This document shows positions 15,982 to 24,433 of a DNA stretch of 44,386 nt, piece by piece; within the stretch, counting starts at the first letter, position 1; each line of letters opens with the position of its first letter. Made by a program: the position numbers and the translations under genes. Source of the stretch: Solobacterium sp. (lineage in GTDB: Bacteria > Bacillota_I > Bacilli_A > Erysipelotrichales > Erysipelotrichaceae). A model generated the notes under the pieces. It did not search any database. It was not told where the DNA came from and saw only the letters and a program-made list of their open reading frames with translations. The stretch is from assembly GCA_017459725.1 (NCBI GenBank), contig JAFUCL010000061.1, positions 1-44,386 on the forward strand, written 5' to 3'.

Positions 15982-16948
15982 GGTCGGCCTCCTTCTGTCT
16001 GCGTACAGCGTTGCGTCCTGCTTTCTTGAAGGATGCTTTGGATTCCGCACGGAGATACGGAACTGCCAGGAAGACCGCAACTATGATGGATGTGAACAGC
16101 TTCAGCAAATTCGGATTCAGCTTCATCCAGAGCACAATGACAATGACGAGATAGTACACGATACCGCCGATGACCACAAAGGCAAGACGGCCGGCAAAGT
16201 TCAGCTTCTTGGCAAGCAGGGCATCTCCGAGCACTTCACCGATGATGACAGCCGCAAGACCGATGACGATTGCACCGCGTCCCATACCGACATCAGCGAA
16301 ACCCTGGAACTGCGCCATAATACCGCCGGAGAGAGCAACCAGTCCGTTGGAAAGGGCAAGACCGAGAACCTTCATGCGGTTGATATCAATACCCTGTGCC
16401 TTGGACATCTCGGGATTTGATCCGGTGGCACGGATTGCGGAACCCTGTTCGGTGCCGAAGTACCAGTACATTGCCGCAATCAGTACGGCAGCGATGATCA
16501 CACCTGTGAGGATGGCGGAAGGGATGCTGCGGGAAGTGATGGCAAGCGTTGTCTTGGAAGCACTTACTGCTGTATTGGCCTTCATGTCCATGATGGCAAG
16601 ATTGATTGAGTAAAGAGAGAGCTGGGTCAGGATACCTGAGAGAATAGCAGGGATACCCAGACGTGTGTGGAGAAGGCCGGTTATGCATCCGGAAATCAGG
16701 CCCGCACCCACAGCCACCAGCATTGCCAGCCAGGGATTCCATCCTGCAAGCAGCAGCATGACCGTGACTGCACCGCCGGTTGAGAATGTGCCGTCAACCG
16801 TCAGATCGGCAAAGTCAAGCAGACGGAACGTGATATACAGTCCCAGTGCCATGATTCCCCAGATGATGCCCTGTGCAATACCGGCTGGGAATGAACCGAA
16901 GAGGTTCCCGATATTCAGTCCTGATGCCTGTAAAATGATTGTCCCCAT
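15974..16948 (-). CDS. ABC importer permease of the TrpXYZ type
   Basis: This 324-residue permease of the BPD_transp_2 (branched-chain/ribose) superfamily has about nine membrane segments. Family stretches include IIWGIMALGLYITFRLLDFADL near the N-terminus and ATGSNPEMSKAQGIDINRMK in the middle, the EAA-like loop contacting the ATPase. A GGAGG site lies four bases before its ATG. It lies downstream of the lipoprotein gene with a hairpin in the gap, and overlaps the ATPase gene by 8 bases. Confidence 0.9.
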   Translation of the reverse strand: MGTIILQASGLNIGNLFGSFPAGIAQGIIWGIMALGLYITFRLLDFADLTVDGTFSTGGAVTVMLLLAGWNPWLAMLVAVGAGLISGCITGLLHTRLGIPAILSGILTQLSLYSINLAIMDMKANTAVSASKTTLAITSRSIPSAILTGVIIAAVLIAAMYWYFGTEQGSAIRATGSNPEMSKAQGIDINRMKVLGLALSNGLVALSGGIMAQFQGFADVGMGRGAIVIGLAAVIIGEVLGDALLAKKLNFAGRLAFVVIGGIVYYLVIVIVLWMKLNPNLLKLFTSIIVAVFLAVPYLRAESKASFKKAGRNAVRRQKEADHD

Positions 16949-16974
16949 ATGACCTCCGATAAATATTCAGAATA

Positions 16975-17015
16975 GTTTCAATAAATAAATAAGGTGCAGT
17001 GGTTCTGCACCTTAT
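16975..17015 (-). terminator. Intercistronic hairpin between the lipoprotein and permease genes
   Basis: An 11-base perfect stem (16989-16999 with 17005-17015, loop TGGTT) is followed on the minus strand by a short A/T-rich tract. In ABC operons such hairpins often cut expression of the membrane subunits relative to the binding protein. The T tract is weak, so partial termination or 3' mRNA protection is likelier than a full stop. Confidence 0.6.
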
Positions 17016-17036
17016 GAACCGGCATGTCTGCGGATT

Positions 17037-18041
17037 TTAGTCCGCAATTGCCTCATAACCCTCAGGTATAGTAATACCGAGTTCGGTGCATCTTGCCTCG
17101 TCGTATTTCTTGGCAGGAGAAGGATAGTACTCGATCGGCATTTCGGAAATCTTTGCTTCGCCGTTCAGAATACGTACAGCCATCTCACCGGTTGTGCGTC
17201 CGAGCTCGTAATAATCAATGGAAAGGGTGGCAATACCGCAGCTTTTGCAGATGCCTTCTTCACCGCAGATGATGGGAATGCCTGCAGGAAGAGCAACGTT
17301 ATTGATAGCTTCCGCACAGCTTGCGGCAGTATTGTCAGTCGGAATATACAGCGCATCGTTTTCACTGACTGCTGTATTGGTGACGGAAGATACGTCGTTT
17401 GAATCGGCGAATGTATAAACGGTTACATTCAGTCCGTCTTCTTCCAGAGCCTTCTTGACGACTTCTGCCTGGTATACGGAGTTGGCTTCAGCAGAGCAGT
17501 AGAGAATACCGACGTTCTTTGCATTCGGGAGCAGCTCTTTGAACATGGCAGCCTGCTGATCCAGCGGGGCAAGATCGGATGTACCGGAAATATTGCCGCC
17601 GACTGTACCGTTGAAACCGTCGAGTGAAAGAGCTACACCGTATTCGGTGATGGATGTGCCGAGAATCGGGATGCTGTCAGTGGCAGAAGCGGAAGCCTGC
17701 AGGGCAGGGGTCGCATTGGCCATAATCAGACTGACCTTATCCGATACAAATCTGTTGACGATGGTGGAGCAGGTAGCGGAATCACCGGAAGCGTTCTGCA
17801 CGTCAATGGCGACTCTGTCCCCGAATTTCTCATTCAGTACATCAACAAAACCCTGGGTAGCCGCATCAAGCGCAACATGCTGCACGAGCTGCACAACACC
17901 GACATTGATTGTTTCCTCACCGGAACCGGATGATGCTGATGATGTATCGGTAGCTGAAGACGCTGCAGCACTGCCTGAACCGCATGCCGCAAGACTGACA
18001 GCAACCAACCCGCTTAACAGCGCGTTTGTAAATTTTTTCAT
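17037..18041 (-). CDS. ABC transporter substrate-binding lipoprotein (PF04392 family)
   Basis: This 334-residue lipoprotein has the lipobox SLAACGSG, a Ser/Ala-rich spacer to about residue 45, then a two-lobed periplasmic-binding fold of the ABC_sub_bind family. Recognisable pieces are NVGVVQLVQHVALDAATQGF, LIMANATPALQASASAT, NVGILYCSAEANSVYQAE and the C-terminal IEYYPSPAKKYDEARCTELGI. It delivers ligand to the permease downstream. Homologues bind tryptophan, tyrosine or related compounds; the ligand cannot be read here. A strong promoter with a palindrome precedes it. Confidence 0.9.
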   Translation of the reverse strand: MKKFTNALLSGLVAVSLAACGSGSAAASSATDTSSASSGSGEETINVGVVQLVQHVALDAATQGFVDVLNEKFGDRVAIDVQNASGDSATCSTIVNRFVSDKVSLIMANATPALQASASATDSIPILGTSITEYGVALSLDGFNGTVGGNISGTSDLAPLDQQAAMFKELLPNAKNVGILYCSAEANSVYQAEVVKKALEEDGLNVTVYTFADSNDVSSVTNTAVSENDALYIPTDNTAASCAEAINNVALPAGIPIICGEEGICKSCGIATLSIDYYELGRTTGEMAVRILNGEAKISEMPIEYYPSPAKKYDEARCTELGITIPEGYEAIAD

Positions 18042-18080
18042 TTTGTTTCAGTCCCCCTTGAAAGTATTTACACATGCTGT

Positions 18081-18129
18081 ATTTTATTACATACCACTAA
18101 CAGAGTCAATTACACAGTTTAAAAACTGT
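18081..18129 (-). promoter_or_regulatory. Promoter of the ABC operon with an upstream palindrome
   Basis: On the minus strand TTGACT (18104-18109) and TAAAAT (18081-18086) are 17 bases apart. Immediately upstream of the -35 is a perfect inverted repeat, ACAGTTT-AA-AAACTGT (18114-18129), a plausible activator or repressor site. It lies in the divergent region shared with alaS, between the two transcription starts. Confidence 0.7.
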
Positions 18130-18164
18130 AAACAAAATCTTTCCGTTGCCGAAGAAGTGTGTTA

Positions 18165-18400
18165 GGATACTAGAGAAATCGTTGAAGAAGACGAGTATGG
18201 CATCGGAACCGCATAGAGAAGTGGCGGCCGGTGAAAGCCACAGGGAGAGGGTGCCGGAAGCTGCTTCGGAGTGCGACCAATCATCGCCGCAGGTCTGCGT
18301 TAAGGACAAATTAAGGTGCGTATGCTTGTTATTGAGCATACGAAACAGGATGGTACCGCGTTTGAACGTTCCTGCATATCTGCAGGAATTTTTTGTTGAG
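18165..18400 (+). promoter_or_regulatory. Alanyl T-box leader of alaS
   Basis: The leader carries the conserved T-box core GGATGGTACCGCG (18348-18360). A stem III hairpin (CGTATGC/GCATACG) precedes it, and a terminator stem TTCCTGCA/TGCAGGAA followed by T6 (18369-18394) comes after. The upstream half has the folded stem I pieces, including GGTGAAAGCC and the region GGAAGCTGCTTCGG, where a GCT alanine codon could be the specifier. Uncharged tRNA-Ala would favour the antiterminator and alaS expression. The specifier assignment is tentative. Confidence 0.88.
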
Positions 18401-18408
18401 GAGGGTTT

Positions 18409-21048
18409 ATGAGTCAGAAACAGCTTACAGGCAATCAGGTCAGGCAGATGTTCCTCGATTTCTTTGCGTCCAAGGGATGCATGATCGAACCGGGCGCCAG
18501 TCTGATTCCGCACAACGATCCGACACTGCTTTGGATCAACGCCGGTGTATCGGCACTTAAGAAGTATTTCGACGGTACAGAAAAGCCGAAGTGCAACCGT
18601 ATTGCCAATGCGCAGAAGTCAATCCGTACAAACGACATTGAGAACGTCGGCAAGACAGCAAGACACCACACATTCTTTGAAATGCTGGGTAATTTCTCCA
18701 TCGGTGACTACTTCAAGACTGAAGCAATCACCTGGGCATGGGAATTCCTGACCTCACCGGAATGGATCGGTTTTGATCCGCAGAGACTGTATGTAACAGT
18801 ATATCCGGATGATCAGGAAGCATATGACATGTGGGTCAAGGTCGGTATGAATCCTGCCCATATCCGCCGTACGGAAGACAACTTCTGGGAAATCGGCGAA
18901 GGCCCCGGCGGACCGGACACCGAGCTGTACTATGACCGCGGGCCGAAGTATGATCCCCAGGGACTCGGTGAGAAGCTGTTCTTTGAGGATATTGAGAATG
19001 ACCGTTACATTGAAGTGTGGAATGTCGTCTTCTCCCAGTATGACTGCAAACCCGGCATTATTCCGCGTACAGAATACAAGGAACTGCCGCAGAAGAACAT
19101 TGATACCGGTATGGGTCTCGAGCGTCTGGTGTGCCTGATCCAGGACGGTGAGACAAACTTTGATACGGATCTCTTCCTGCCGATCATCCATGAGACAGAA
19201 AAGTATGCAAAGCATCCGTACAGTGATCCGGAATACAAGATGGCTTACAGAGTCATTGCGGATCATATCCGCACGGTTACATTTGCCATTTCAGACGGTG
19301 CTACATTCTCCAATGAAGGCCGCGGCTACGTTCTGCGCCGTGTTCTGAGAAGAGCTGTCCGTTACGGCATCAAGCTTGGTATCGAAGGCAGCTTCATGTA
19401 CAAACTGCCCCAGGTTGTGGCTGATGTCATGGAAGCATACTACCCGTATCTGCAGGAGAAGGTTGACCTTGTTTCCAAGCAGGTAAAGACAGAGGAAGAA
19501 TCCTTCCAGGCTACCCTTGCCAACGGTGAGAATCTGCTCAACGATGAGCTTGCAAGACACGCAGCTGAAAAGAAGCTTCCGGGTGAAGTCGTATTCAGAC
19601 TGTATGATACATACGGATTCCCGCGTGAGCTGACAACCGAGATTGCCGAAGAACAGGGCTATACGGTTGATCAGGAAGGCTTCGACCGTGAAATGCAGGC
19701 GCAGAAGCAGAGAGCACGTGATGCCCGCAGCAACGAGCAGTCCATGAGCTCCCAGTCCAAGGATCTGATGGATTTCACTGCCGACAGCATCTTCACAGGC
19801 TATACGCAGAATGACTGCACGGGCAAGGTGATCGGTCTCTTCAGCAACGGTGTGAGATGCACAGAGCTGAACGGCAGCGGCGACATCATCCTTGATGAAA
19901 CATGCTTCTATGCTGAATCCGGCGGACAGATCTACGATACCGGACGTATCTGGAATGACAGTTTCAGCGCTGATATTACTGAGGTCAAGAAAGCTCCGCA
20001 CGGCCAGCATCTGCATCACCTCGAGAATGTAACGGGTGTGCTGAAGGAAGGCGACAAGGTATGTGGTCTCATCGATGAAGAGAGAAGAGAAAAGACACGT
20101 GCCAACCACAGTTCCCTGCATCTGCTGCAGAGTGCGCTGCGCAAGGTTGTCGGCGATCATGTTGCCCAGGCCGGTTCCTACAACGGACCTGACTACGGCC
20201 GTTTCGACTTCACGCACTATGAGAAGCTCAGCGATGCCCAGCTGCACGAAGTAGAGAAACTCGTCAACGAAATGATCGAAGCTGATGTTCCGGTAACCAC
20301 GGAAGTCATGGATATTGAAGATGCCAAGAAGAGCGGTGCCATCGCACTGTTCGATGAGAAGTACGGTGATACGGTCAGAGTTGTTTCCATGGGTGATTAC
20401 TCCAAGGAATTCTGCGGCGGTACACATGCCCGCAATACAGGAGACCTCGGTGTGTTCAAGATCATCTCCGAAGAATCCATCGGTTCCGGTATCCGCCGTA
20501 TTACATCACTGACCAAGATGGCTGCCTATGATGACTTCAAGGAGAAGGAAGACTATCTGAACGAAAGTGCCAAGCTTCTGAAACTGCAGAGCCATACAGG
20601 TCTCAAGGAGAAGATTGCGCAGCTCCTCGAAGAGAATGCCCAGCTGCGCCGTGAGAACGCCGAAGCAAAGCAAAAAGCTCTTTCCGCAGAAGCTGACGGT
20701 ATGATTGCCAAGGCTGAAAAGCTGAACGATCTCGACGTTCTCTTCCTGAACGTCAAGGATATGGATTCGGCAGCGATGAAGAACTATGCAGAGATGCTCA
20801 GAAACCGTATGCAGAGCGGTCTGGTGTTCCTGACATGCGCCGATGATACGAAGGTGACATTCGTCTGTGCAGCCTCCAAACCGGCTGTTGCGAAGGGGCT
20901 CAAAGCTGGTGATCTGGTCAGAGCAGCAGCAGAGATTACCGGCGGCAAAGGCGGCGGCAGACCTGACATGGCGCAGGCCGGCGGCAGAGACGGTGCCCGT
21001 GTACAGGATGCACTGAAAGAAGTACGTTCCAGAATTCTCAAAGCTTAA
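18409..21048 (+). CDS. alaS: Alanyl-tRNA synthetase
   Basis: This 879-residue enzyme charges tRNA-Ala. The class II catalytic core occupies the first about 250 residues (NDPTLLWINAGVSALKKYF, RHHTFFEMLGNFSIGDYF, DTGMGLERL). A tRNA recognition region follows, then the editing domain with HxxxH in ANHSSLHLL and the Cys motif in CGGTHARNTGDLG. The DHHA1-like C-terminal domain ends with GGRPDMAQAGG. The length is normal. A GAGGAGGG site precedes ATG, and an alanine T-box controls it. Confidence 0.97.
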   Translation: MSQKQLTGNQVRQMFLDFFASKGCMIEPGASLIPHNDPTLLWINAGVSALKKYFDGTEKPKCNRIANAQKSIRTNDIENVGKTARHHTFFEMLGNFSIGDYFKTEAITWAWEFLTSPEWIGFDPQRLYVTVYPDDQEAYDMWVKVGMNPAHIRRTEDNFWEIGEGPGGPDTELYYDRGPKYDPQGLGEKLFFEDIENDRYIEVWNVVFSQYDCKPGIIPRTEYKELPQKNIDTGMGLERLVCLIQDGETNFDTDLFLPIIHETEKYAKHPYSDPEYKMAYRVIADHIRTVTFAISDGATFSNEGRGYVLRRVLRRAVRYGIKLGIEGSFMYKLPQVVADVMEAYYPYLQEKVDLVSKQVKTEEESFQATLANGENLLNDELARHAAEKKLPGEVVFRLYDTYGFPRELTTEIAEEQGYTVDQEGFDREMQAQKQRARDARSNEQSMSSQSKDLMDFTADSIFTGYTQNDCTGKVIGLFSNGVRCTELNGSGDIILDETCFYAESGGQIYDTGRIWNDSFSADITEVKKAPHGQHLHHLENVTGVLKEGDKVCGLIDEERREKTRANHSSLHLLQSALRKVVGDHVAQAGSYNGPDYGRFDFTHYEKLSDAQLHEVEKLVNEMIEADVPVTTEVMDIEDAKKSGAIALFDEKYGDTVRVVSMGDYSKEFCGGTHARNTGDLGVFKIISEESIGSGIRRITSLTKMAAYDDFKEKEDYLNESAKLLKLQSHTGLKEKIAQLLEENAQLRRENAEAKQKALSAEADGMIAKAEKLNDLDVLFLNVKDMDSAAMKNYAEMLRNRMQSGLVFLTCADDTKVTFVCAASKPAVAKGLKAGDLVRAAAEITGGKGGGRPDMAQAGGRDGARVQDALKEVRSRILKA

Positions 21049-21053
21049 TACGA

Positions 21054-21081
21054 AGGGTGCCCGCAGGGGCATCCTTTTCTT
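21054..21081 (+). terminator. Terminator after alaS
   Basis: AGGGTGCCC pairs with GGGCATCCT across a GCAG loop (one G-T pair), followed by a T-rich tract. Confidence 0.85.
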
Positions 21082-21114
21082 TCGGAATTACGTATTCTTT
21101 CGGTTTTCACAGCC

Positions 21115-21143
21115 TATACATTCAAGGGAAACTGCGTTAAAAT
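21115..21143 (+). promoter_or_regulatory. Promoter of the ireB gene
   Basis: TATACA (21115-21120) and TAAAAT (21138-21143) with a 17-base spacer, 22 bases before the ireB ATG. Confidence 0.6.
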
Positions 21144-21165
21144 TAGTACAAGAAGGTGAAAGATT

Positions 21166-21432
21166 ATGACAAAGAACGATTTTGCGCCAACAATGAGTTT
21201 TAATGCGGATGAAGTACGCCGTAAGAATATCCGTCAGGTACTTCAGCTCGTGCAGGAATCTCTCGAAGAAAGAGGATACAATGCAATCAACCAGCTTGCC
21301 GGCTATCTGATTTCCAATGACCCTGCATACATTTCGAGTCATAAGAACGCCCGCAGTATTATTCAGAGTGTGGAAAGACATGAGATCATTGAGGAACTCG
21401 TTCGTTTCTACCTTGAGGAATACAGCGATTAA
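21166..21432 (+). CDS. ireB: IreB family regulatory phosphoprotein (DUF965)
   Basis: This 88-residue protein has the family core FNADEVRRKNIRQVLQLVQESLEERGYNAINQLAGYLISNDPAYISSHKNAR. In Enterococcus, IreB is a small dimeric protein phosphorylated on threonine by the kinase IreK and modulates cephalosporin resistance; the N-terminal Thr residues (MTKNDFAPTM) correspond to that region. The GAAGGTG ribosome site fits the ATG. In most Firmicutes ruvX follows; here it does not. Confidence 0.93.
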   Translation: MTKNDFAPTMSFNADEVRRKNIRQVLQLVQESLEERGYNAINQLAGYLISNDPAYISSHKNARSIIQSVERHEIIEELVRFYLEEYSD

Positions 21433-21461
21433 AAAACCGTACGGGATACCGGAAACAAAGA

Positions 21462-21567
21462 GCGGACAGCATATGCTGTTTGCTTTATTACGGAAAAACA
21501 GATGCAGAGCAGTTGATTTCTTTGGGGATTCTGCTCAAAAATAAAAAGGCGAAGAAATCCGCCTTTT
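21462..21567 (+). terminator. Two tandem hairpins between ireB and the DUF1292 gene
   Basis: A 22-base palindrome (21462-21483, centred on GCATATGC) is followed by a short T-rich stretch. A second stem AAAAGGCG/CGCCTTTT lies at 21544-21567. Together they suggest termination after ireB. No ruvX remnant is readable in the 150-base gap. Confidence 0.65.
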
Positions 21568-21585
21568 GTTATGGGAGAAACAGAT

Positions 21586-21837
21586 ATGACTACACTTGAT
21601 ATGAACAGCATCACGATGACTGATGAAACCGGCAGGGAGGTTACTGCCAGAATACTGCTGACCTTTGAGGCCGATGATAAGAACTATGTTCTTGTGTATG
21701 AGGATGAAACACCCGATGACATCATGTGCTTTACATATGATGATGAAGGAAACCTTTATCCGGTAACGGATGATGCCGAACTGGAAATGTGCTCGGAAGT
21801 TCTGGGCGCATGGGAGGAGGAAGCAGACGGTGAGTGA
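21586..21837 (+). CDS. DUF1292 family protein (YrzB-like)
   Basis: This 83-residue acidic protein with the DUF1292 core (LLTFEADDKNYVLVYEDE, then IMCFTYDDEGNLYPV) is usually encoded with ireB and ruvX. The function is unknown. I chose ATG 21586, seven bases after GGGAGA; an in-frame ATG at 21571 lacks a ribosome site and lies just after the terminator hairpin. The end overlaps the mltG GTG by 8 bases. Confidence 0.82.
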   Translation: MTTLDMNSITMTDETGREVTARILLTFEADDKNYVLVYEDETPDDIMCFTYDDEGNLYPVTDDAELEMCSEVLGAWEEEADGE

Positions 21838-22924
21838 AGTCAGAACCAGAAAAAGACGCCGTAAGAGAAGAAAGCTCAAAATAGGCAGGATTCTGCTTAT
21901 TCTGATTCCCGTTGTTCTGCTTATTGTATTTCTGAATATCCGCGGCAAGCTGAAACCGGCTTCCAAAACCAGTGAGACAGTTGTGTTCACCGTGGAACCT
22001 GCAAGCACAGTCAGAACGGTGACGGACAAACTGGAAGAGCAGGGCATCATACGCAGCAGTTCGGTTGCGTACTATTATGCAAAGTTCAACAAGCTGACGG
22101 ATATCGTTGCCGGTGATTTCAATCTGGACAAGAGTTGGACACCGGAAGAGATACTCAAAACGCTGACCGATCCGACCAAGACGATCCGCAATGATCAGTC
22201 TGTGACGATTATAGAGGGTGACTGGGCAAAGCATATTGCCGAGAAGGTTGCGGCCGTAGCGGACTGCACAGAAGAGGAACTTCTTGCGCTGTGGAATGAT
22301 GAGACATATATCCGTTCCATCATGGACCGCTATCCGTTCCTGACCGAAGAGATCTTCAATCCGGATATCCGCATTGCCCTGGAAGGATACTTTGCGCCGA
22401 ATACGTATATGTTCCTGCCCGAGATGACTGCCCGGGAGGCAACCGAAAAGATTCTGGATCAGTCACTGGTTGTCTACGATGAATTCAAGGACCGTATTGC
22501 GGGAAGCGGCTTATCAATACATGAGCTGTATACGCTGGCCAGCATTGTGCAGTATGAGTCCGGCAAACCGGATGATATGCGCAAGATCGCCGGTGTCTTC
22601 ATGAACAGACTGAGCATTGATATGCCGCTGCAGTCCAGTGTTACGGTATGCTATGCAATCGATGTGCAGAAGGATGACGACTGGATGGCATGCGAAGTCA
22701 ATCCGGAATTCGACAGCCCGTACAATACGTATCAGCACGGCGGACTGCCTCCCGGACCGATTGAAAACCCGGGCACGGAAGCACTTCTGGCTGTACTGGA
22801 GCCGGATGACAATCCGTATCTGTTCTTCATGGCAGATGTCTGCGGATCCGGTGAGGTTTATTATGCGGAGACACTGGAAGAACATGAAGCTAATGTGGAA
22901 CGGTATTTAAACGGATGCAACTGA
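21830..22924 (+). CDS. mltG: Endolytic peptidoglycan transglycosylase MltG
   Basis: This 364-residue membrane-anchored enzyme cuts nascent glycan strands. A very basic N-terminus (TRKRRRKRRKLKIGR) precedes one membrane segment (about residues 17-38). A LysM-like region follows, then the YceG catalytic domain. The motif LASIVQYESG retains the second Glu of the canonical (E)xE pair, taken as catalytic, while the first is Gln. GVFMNRLSIDMPLQSS, YNTYQHGGLPPGPIENPG and YLFFMADV are all conserved. I chose the GTG at 21830 after GGGAGGAGG. It overlaps both neighbours. Confidence 0.92.
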   Translation: MSEVRTRKRRRKRRKLKIGRILLILIPVVLLIVFLNIRGKLKPASKTSETVVFTVEPASTVRTVTDKLEEQGIIRSSSVAYYYAKFNKLTDIVAGDFNLDKSWTPEEILKTLTDPTKTIRNDQSVTIIEGDWAKHIAEKVAAVADCTEEELLALWNDETYIRSIMDRYPFLTEEIFNPDIRIALEGYFAPNTYMFLPEMTAREATEKILDQSLVVYDEFKDRIAGSGLSIHELYTLASIVQYESGKPDDMRKIAGVFMNRLSIDMPLQSSVTVCYAIDVQKDDDWMACEVNPEFDSPYNTYQHGGLPPGPIENPGTEALLAVLEPDDNPYLFFMADVCGSGEVYYAETLEEHEANVERYLNGCN

Positions 22925-23394
22925 GTTCACTTGTATATATTATCCGTGAGGACCGCTGGCTCATGCTTTACCGCAACAAGAAGAAGCATGATGTCAATGC
23001 CGGCAAATGGATCGGTGTCGGCGGTAAGATGGAAGACGGCGAATCGCTGCGGGAATGTGCATACCGTGAGATTGCGGAAGAAACCGGAATGAGCGGCGGC
23101 ACCCTGCAGTATGCGGGAATGCTGTATTTCCACTACAGCGGCGAGGAAGACGAAAAGATCTGTGTATACCTCGGATATGACTTTGCCGGTGAACCGGGTG
23201 AGTGCACGGAAGGAACACTGGCATGGATCAACAGAGAGGATATCCTCTCCCTGCAGCTGTGGGAGGGAGACAGGATCTTTCTGAAGAGACTGCTGGAAGG
23301 TGATCTCTCACCGTTCTGCCTTGATCTCTGCTATGACGGTCAGGGGAATCTTCTGCATTGGCAGCAGCGGGATGCAGAACCGGAAAAAGTGTAG
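22915..23394 (+). CDS. Nudix hydrolase (MutT-like)
   Basis: This 159-residue protein has a full Nudix box beginning GGKMEDGESLRECAYREIAE and ending ETGM around residues 40-63, matching GX5EX7REUXEEXGU. The surrounding NAGKWIGVGGKME and the early LMLYRNKKKHDVNAG resemble 8-oxo-dGTP diphosphatases of Firmicutes. It would cleave nucleoside diphosphate-linked substrates; oxidised dGTP is a reasonable but unproven guess. The start overlaps the mltG end by 10 bases. Confidence 0.9.
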   Translation: MQLSSLVYIIREDRWLMLYRNKKKHDVNAGKWIGVGGKMEDGESLRECAYREIAEETGMSGGTLQYAGMLYFHYSGEEDEKICVYLGYDFAGEPGECTEGTLAWINREDILSLQLWEGDRIFLKRLLEGDLSPFCLDLCYDGQGNLLHWQQRDAEPEKV

Positions 23395-23411
23395 AAAATG
23401 ACGCATGGGAA

Positions 23412-23420
23412 TGCTATAAT
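23412..23420 (+). promoter_or_regulatory. Extended -10 promoter of greA
   Basis: TGCTATAAT is a perfect -10 with the extended TG motif. No good -35 is visible, as is common for extended -10 promoters. It lies 26 bases before the greA ATG. Confidence 0.7.
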
Positions 23421-23445
23421 ACGATAGCTGTAAAGGAGCATATGT

Positions 23446-23916
23446 ATGGCAGACGATAAAATTTATGTTACCGAAGAAGGTTTGAAAAAACTCCAGGATG
23501 AATATCAGAATCTTGTTCATGTGGTCCGTGAAGAAGTAAAGGCTGAACTGAAGGAAGCACGTTCCCTCGGTGACCTTTCCGAAAACGCTGATTATGATGC
23601 GGCAAGAGACAAGCAGTCACAGGTTGAAAGCAGAATTGCCGAACTTGAGAACATGCTGCAGCATTATGAACTGATTGATACGACAAAGTCCAAGTCCAAG
23701 ATTGTCAGAATCGGTTCCACTGTTACCATCGAATTCCTTGATGTCAAACAGGAAGCAACCTACACAATCGTAGGCAGCACGGAAGCAGATCCGCTCAACG
23801 GCAAGCTTTCCAACGAAACACCGCTGGCAATGGCTATCCTTGATAAGAAGGTAGGCACCACAGTTACTGTTCCGGTAAAGGAACCGTACCAGGTCATCAT
23901 TGTCAAAGTGAACTGA
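23446..23916 (+). CDS. greA: Transcription elongation factor GreA
   Basis: This 156-residue protein rescues backtracked RNA polymerase by stimulating transcript cleavage. The N-terminal coiled coil (about residues 1-75) includes LGDLSENADYDAARDKQ, with the acidic tip residues that reach the active centre. The C-terminal FKBP-like domain has TYTIVGSTEADPLNGKLSNETPLA. The length is normal. An AAAGGAG site precedes the ATG. The comEA start region downstream contains a terminator-like hairpin that probably also ends greA transcripts. Confidence 0.97.
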   Translation: MADDKIYVTEEGLKKLQDEYQNLVHVVREEVKAELKEARSLGDLSENADYDAARDKQSQVESRIAELENMLQHYELIDTTKSKSKIVRIGSTVTIEFLDVKQEATYTIVGSTEADPLNGKLSNETPLAMAILDKKVGTTVTVPVKEPYQVIIVKVN

Positions 23917-23941
23917 GGAAACAGATTCATATATCCGAAAT

Positions 23942-23986
23942 AATAAGCAGGAGGTCACTGATGTGAAGCAACTGCTTATTTTTTTT
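23942..23986 (+). terminator. Hairpin with T8 tract covering the comEA ribosome site and start
   Basis: AATAAGCAG (23942-23950) pairs perfectly with CTGCTTATT (23972-23980), followed by a run of eight T. The loop holds most of the GGAGG site, an inner TCAC/GTGA stem and the GTG start of comEA. It looks like the greA terminator placed over the next gene's start, or a translation-blocking hairpin. Confidence 0.6.
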
Positions 23987-24433
23987 CTGCTTGCGGCGGC
24001 AGCTTTCAGTATTGATCTGCGCAGACTGGATGAATCTGTTCTGCACAAAGATACGATACGGGTAACTGTGGAAGGGGCTGTGGCTTCACCCGGCACCCTG
24101 GAGGTATCACCGTACATATCCGCCGGCGAAGTGCTGGAACAGGCCGGAACAACGGAAGATGCGGATCTGTCTGCCATCAATCCCGACATGCTTATGAAAG
24201 ATCATGATGTTCTGTACGTTCCGACCGCAGCACCGGAGAAGCCGAAGGTTTCAATCAATACGGCAACAGCGGAAGAACTGATGTCACTGCCGGGCATCGG
24301 CGCAAGCACAGCGCAGCAGATCATTGTCTACCGGGAAGAGAACGGTCTGTTTCAGAAAACCGAGGATCTGATGAAAGTACCGGGTATCGGTCCGGCCAAG
24401 TTTGAAAAGATCGAGAGGCTGATCAGGCTTTGA
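23963..24433 (+). CDS. comEA: Competence protein ComEA (DNA receptor)
   Basis: This 156-residue protein has an N-terminal membrane anchor (LLIFFLLAAAAFSI), an SLBB-type domain (about residues 30-90, with VTVEGAVASPGTLEV) and a C-terminal helix-hairpin-helix domain (about 95-156) with INTATAEELMSLPGIGASTAQQI and VPGIGPAKFEKI. ComEA binds incoming double-stranded DNA outside the membrane. The GTG start at 23963 follows GGAGG; an overlapping ATG two bases earlier is followed at once by a stop. The end overlaps comEC by four bases. Confidence 0.92.
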   Translation: MKQLLIFFLLAAAAFSIDLRRLDESVLHKDTIRVTVEGAVASPGTLEVSPYISAGEVLEQAGTTEDADLSAINPDMLMKDHDVLYVPTAAPEKPKVSINTATAEELMSLPGIGASTAQQIIVYREENGLFQKTEDLMKVPGIGPAKFEKIERLIRL

